Below are positions 62,173 to 64,000 of a stretch of DNA of 64,000 nucleotides, one piece after another. The notes beneath the pieces were generated by a model. That model saw only the letters and a program-made list of their open reading frames with translations. It did no database searches and was not told the origin of the DNA. Source of the DNA: Legionella wadsworthii DSM 21896 = ATCC 33877 (GTDB lineage: Bacteria > Pseudomonadota > Gammaproteobacteria > Legionellales > Legionellaceae); contig NZ_KL370760.1 in the NCBI RefSeq assembly GCF_000701265.1, positions 251,429 to 315,428 on the forward strand, in the 5' to 3' direction. Made by a program: the position numbers and the translations under genes. The first letter of the stretch is position 1; every line of letters starts with the position of its first letter.

Positions 62173-63144
62173 ATGAGTCTTCGATTATTATCCCTAGATG
62201 AAGTCAAACAATGTATTACCATGAGCCAAGCCATTACAGCAATGGAAAAAGCATTCATTCAATTAGCGAATAAGCAGGCAATGCTCCCTTTAAGAACGGG
62301 TATAAGCATTGATGAAGAAGAGGCACTTACTTTAACCATGCCTGCCTATCTGGCCCAGGATAAAGCGTTAGGATTAAAAGTGGCTTCCATTTTCCCTAAA
62401 AACAGTGCATTGAATAAGCCGACCATTACTGGTTTTATCATGTTACTTGATGCCAGCACGGGTGAACCCAAAGCCCTCATGGACGCAGGATATCTCACTG
62501 CATTGAGAACCGGAGCAGTTTCAGGATTAGCAACCCAATATTTTTCTATGGACAACTCCACTCATGTGGCCATCATCGGTTCCGGTGTGCAAGCAGAAAC
62601 TCAACTTGAAGCCGTTGCCAATGTAAGAGAAATTAAAGAGGTCTCAGTATGGTCAAGAAACATCAAAAATGCAGAACAATTCGCGGAAAAATATGCGCAC
62701 CAATATACAATCAAGGTTCATGAGCGCGTTGCTTTAGCGGTTAAAAATGCAGACATCATTTGCACGGCGACCGGCAGTGTGGAACCTTTAATACACCTGA
62801 GCGACCTAAAACCCCATGTGCATGTTAATGCAATTGGATCGCACACGCCTAAAATGAAGGAAATTAGCAGTGAGGTTCTTAAAAATGCTGTAGTTATTGT
62901 AGATCAATTGGATGCAGTGATGGCTGAATCTGGAGAGATAATCAGCGCGGTCCAGGAAAATAAAATCGAACAAGAAGACATCATTGAAATTGGCCATTGG
63001 TTAATCAACAAACAACCAGAGTACAAAAAGGAAACGACCGTATTTAAGTCAGTAGGTCTTTCCATTCAGGATTTAAGCGTTGCTTCCGTTGTTTACCAGA
63101 ATGCTTTAAATAAAAAATTAGGAACCCTATTCTCACTCAATTAA
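62173..63144 (+). CDS. Ornithine cyclodeaminase/mu-crystallin family protein
   Basis: The 323-residue NAD(P)-dependent enzyme has a lysine/arginine-binding N-terminus (LPLRTGISIDEEEALTLTMP). The NAD loop is VAIIGSGVQAETQLEAV near residue 130, followed by CTATGSVEPLI and the Asp-bearing VIVDQLDAVMAESGEI. Members act as ornithine cyclodeaminases, alanine dehydrogenases or ketimine reductases. The active substrate cannot be fixed. It is second in the operon with the epimerase and ends in a strong terminator. Confidence 0.85.
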   Translation: MSLRLLSLDEVKQCITMSQAITAMEKAFIQLANKQAMLPLRTGISIDEEEALTLTMPAYLAQDKALGLKVASIFPKNSALNKPTITGFIMLLDASTGEPKALMDAGYLTALRTGAVSGLATQYFSMDNSTHVAIIGSGVQAETQLEAVANVREIKEVSVWSRNIKNAEQFAEKYAHQYTIKVHERVALAVKNADIICTATGSVEPLIHLSDLKPHVHVNAIGSHTPKMKEISSEVLKNAVVIVDQLDAVMAESGEIISAVQENKIEQEDIIEIGHWLINKQPEYKKETTVFKSVGLSIQDLSVASVVYQNALNKKLGTLFSLN

Positions 63145-63204
63145 AAGCAATAAAGCAATAATGAAGCGCAGCATAACCAGGAATGGGTGATATCCTAAGT
63201 TTAA

Positions 63205-63242
63205 CCTTGATGAAGTTGCGCTTCGTCAAGGCGACTTTTTTT
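63205..63242 (+). terminator. Rho-independent terminator
   Basis: Arms CCTTGATGAAG/CTTCGTCAAGG (one mismatch) with a 5-base loop, then CGAC and seven T. It ends the epimerase/cyclodeaminase operon, just before the psd stop on the other strand. Confidence 0.92.
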
Positions 63243-63243
63243 A

Positions 63244-64000
63244 TCATTGCCCCAAACTCCCTATTGCTTCCCCAACCCGTATTTTACTCCCAGTTTTTAA
63301 ATCGGAATTCCAGTGAACGGGGGCATCATTTGCAAACAACAAAACCACAGTAGATCCCAATTTGAAATAGCCCATTTCATCTCCTTGGGCCATGACTTCT
63401 TGCTGTTTTTCTTGATTGTATTCAAAATCAATTCGGTTTTTACTGCGCTTAATATCCCCGTGCCAACTGGTACCAATGGCGCCAACTATGGTGGCGCCCA
63501 CCATAACCATAGCCATGGGGCCTACCTTAGTAGAAAAAAAGATAACGAGACGTTCATTGCGCGCAAACAGACGGGGTACCACGCGGACTGTAGAAGGTTG
63601 GACTGAAAATAAAGCGCCTGGAATATAAGTCATTGAAGAAATGGAGGCATCCATGGGCATATGCACCCGATGATAGTCCTTGGGCGATAAATACAAAGTT
63701 GCAAAGTGGCCATGGATGAATTGAGCGGCTACTTCATTATTGCAGGCTAGAAGATCGCTTAGAGAATAATTATGGCCTTTTGCCTGGATTAATTGCCCTT
63801 GCTCTATGGATCCTATTTCACTCACACTGCCATCAACTGGGGAGATGATATCTGCTTGAGCTATAGGCCTGCTTCCCGGTTTAAGATGGCGAATAAAAAA
63901 ATCATTAAAGCTCGGATAGGCAGTAGGATCTTCTATCATTGCCTCACTCATATTGACTTCATACTTGTTGATAAATCGCTTAATAATATAATTTTTGACT
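63244..64000 (-). CDS. psd: Phosphatidylserine decarboxylase, partial (N-terminus beyond window)
   Basis: The visible C-terminal part, about 250 residues, makes phosphatidylethanolamine from phosphatidylserine in the inner membrane. It shows [45 protein letters not shown] and the self-cleavage motif [11 protein letters not shown], where cleavage before Ser yields the pyruvoyl group. An in-frame ATG at 63951 exists, but the frame continues upstream as [10 protein letters not shown], typical of the family, to the window edge. Confidence 0.95.
   Translation of the reverse strand, partial: VKNYIIKRFINKYEVNMSEAMIEDPTAYPSFNDFFIRHLKPGSRPIAQADIISPVDGSVSEIGSIEQGQLIQAKGHNYSLSDLLACNNEVAAQFIHGHFATLYLSPKDYHRVHMPMDASISSMTYIPGALFSVQPSTVRVVPRLFARNERLVIFFSTKVGPMAMVMVGATIVGAIGTSWHGDIKRSKNRIDFEYNQEKQQEVMAQGDEMGYFKLGSTVVLLFANDAPVHWNSDLKTGSKIRVGEAIGSLGQ

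Overview
The window looks like chromosomal DNA of a Legionella species. The DNA is AT-rich. Ordinary gamma-proteobacterial housekeeping blocks (ygfB-pepP-ubiH-ubiI with divergent zapA, uvrB, rapA, cfa, psd, sua5, 6S RNA) alternate with large lineage-specific genes that have the hallmarks of Dot/Icm type IV effectors: eukaryote-like domains (SET, F-box, Rab-like, macrodomain-like, cholera-toxin-like ADP-ribosyltransferase), long coiled coils with embedded hydrophobic segments, Glu-rich C-termini, and PmrA-type or CpxR-type boxes upstream. The species cannot be fixed from the sequence alone.

Layout. 1-6.8 kb: palindromic and tandem repeats, a periplasmic amino-acid-binding protein, a DUF4254 protein, a coiled-coil membrane protein behind a perfect consensus sigma-70 promoter, and a three-gene operon (retropepsin-like protease, inactive transglutaminase fused to a 7TM protein, RimK-type ligase). 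6.8-14.3 kb: an effector cluster with a MavL-like macrodomain protein, a double-SET protein, a small protein, a second MavL-like macrodomain protein, and a cholera-toxin-type ADP-ribosyltransferase (ART) convergent with it. The ART has a perfect tandem PmrA box. 14.4-27.2 kb: ubiquinone and aminopeptidase operon, zapA, FMN glutamate-synthase-like enzyme, thioredoxin-like protein, a coiled-coil effector candidate, 6S RNA tail-to-tail with uvrB, and aspC.

27.4-32.1 kb is a decayed genomic island behind tRNA-Asn. It holds a SIR2-like protein, a frameshifted DUF4238 remnant, an ISL3-like transposase remnant, a frameshifted GT-C glycosyltransferase, and two copies of a dispersed repeat. 32.1-39.5 kb: an F-box/Rab-like pseudo-GTPase, a LuxR regulator, and a 1457-residue protein with an HD/SidE-phosphodiesterase-like region behind a PmrA-like promoter. 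39.6-64 kb is mostly metabolic: APH(6)-like kinase, AstE/AspA-like hydrolase, PmtA-like methyltransferase, cupin, second LuxR regulator, secreted GH17 glucanase, esterase, cfa, rapA, GST, thiolase, glycerophosphodiesterase, sua5, tRNA-Leu, a duplicated Cys-rich periplasmic protein, an epimerase, an ornithine-cyclodeaminase homologue and the truncated psd.

The most interesting content is the ADP-ribosylation module: a probable ART and a probable ADP-ribosyl hydrolase or reader, convergent with overlapping 3' ends, with a second macrodomain protein 3 kb away. Next come the F-box plus degenerate Rab fusion, and two PmrA promoters with identical spacing. All functional calls are sequence-pattern inferences made by eye; no database search was possible.
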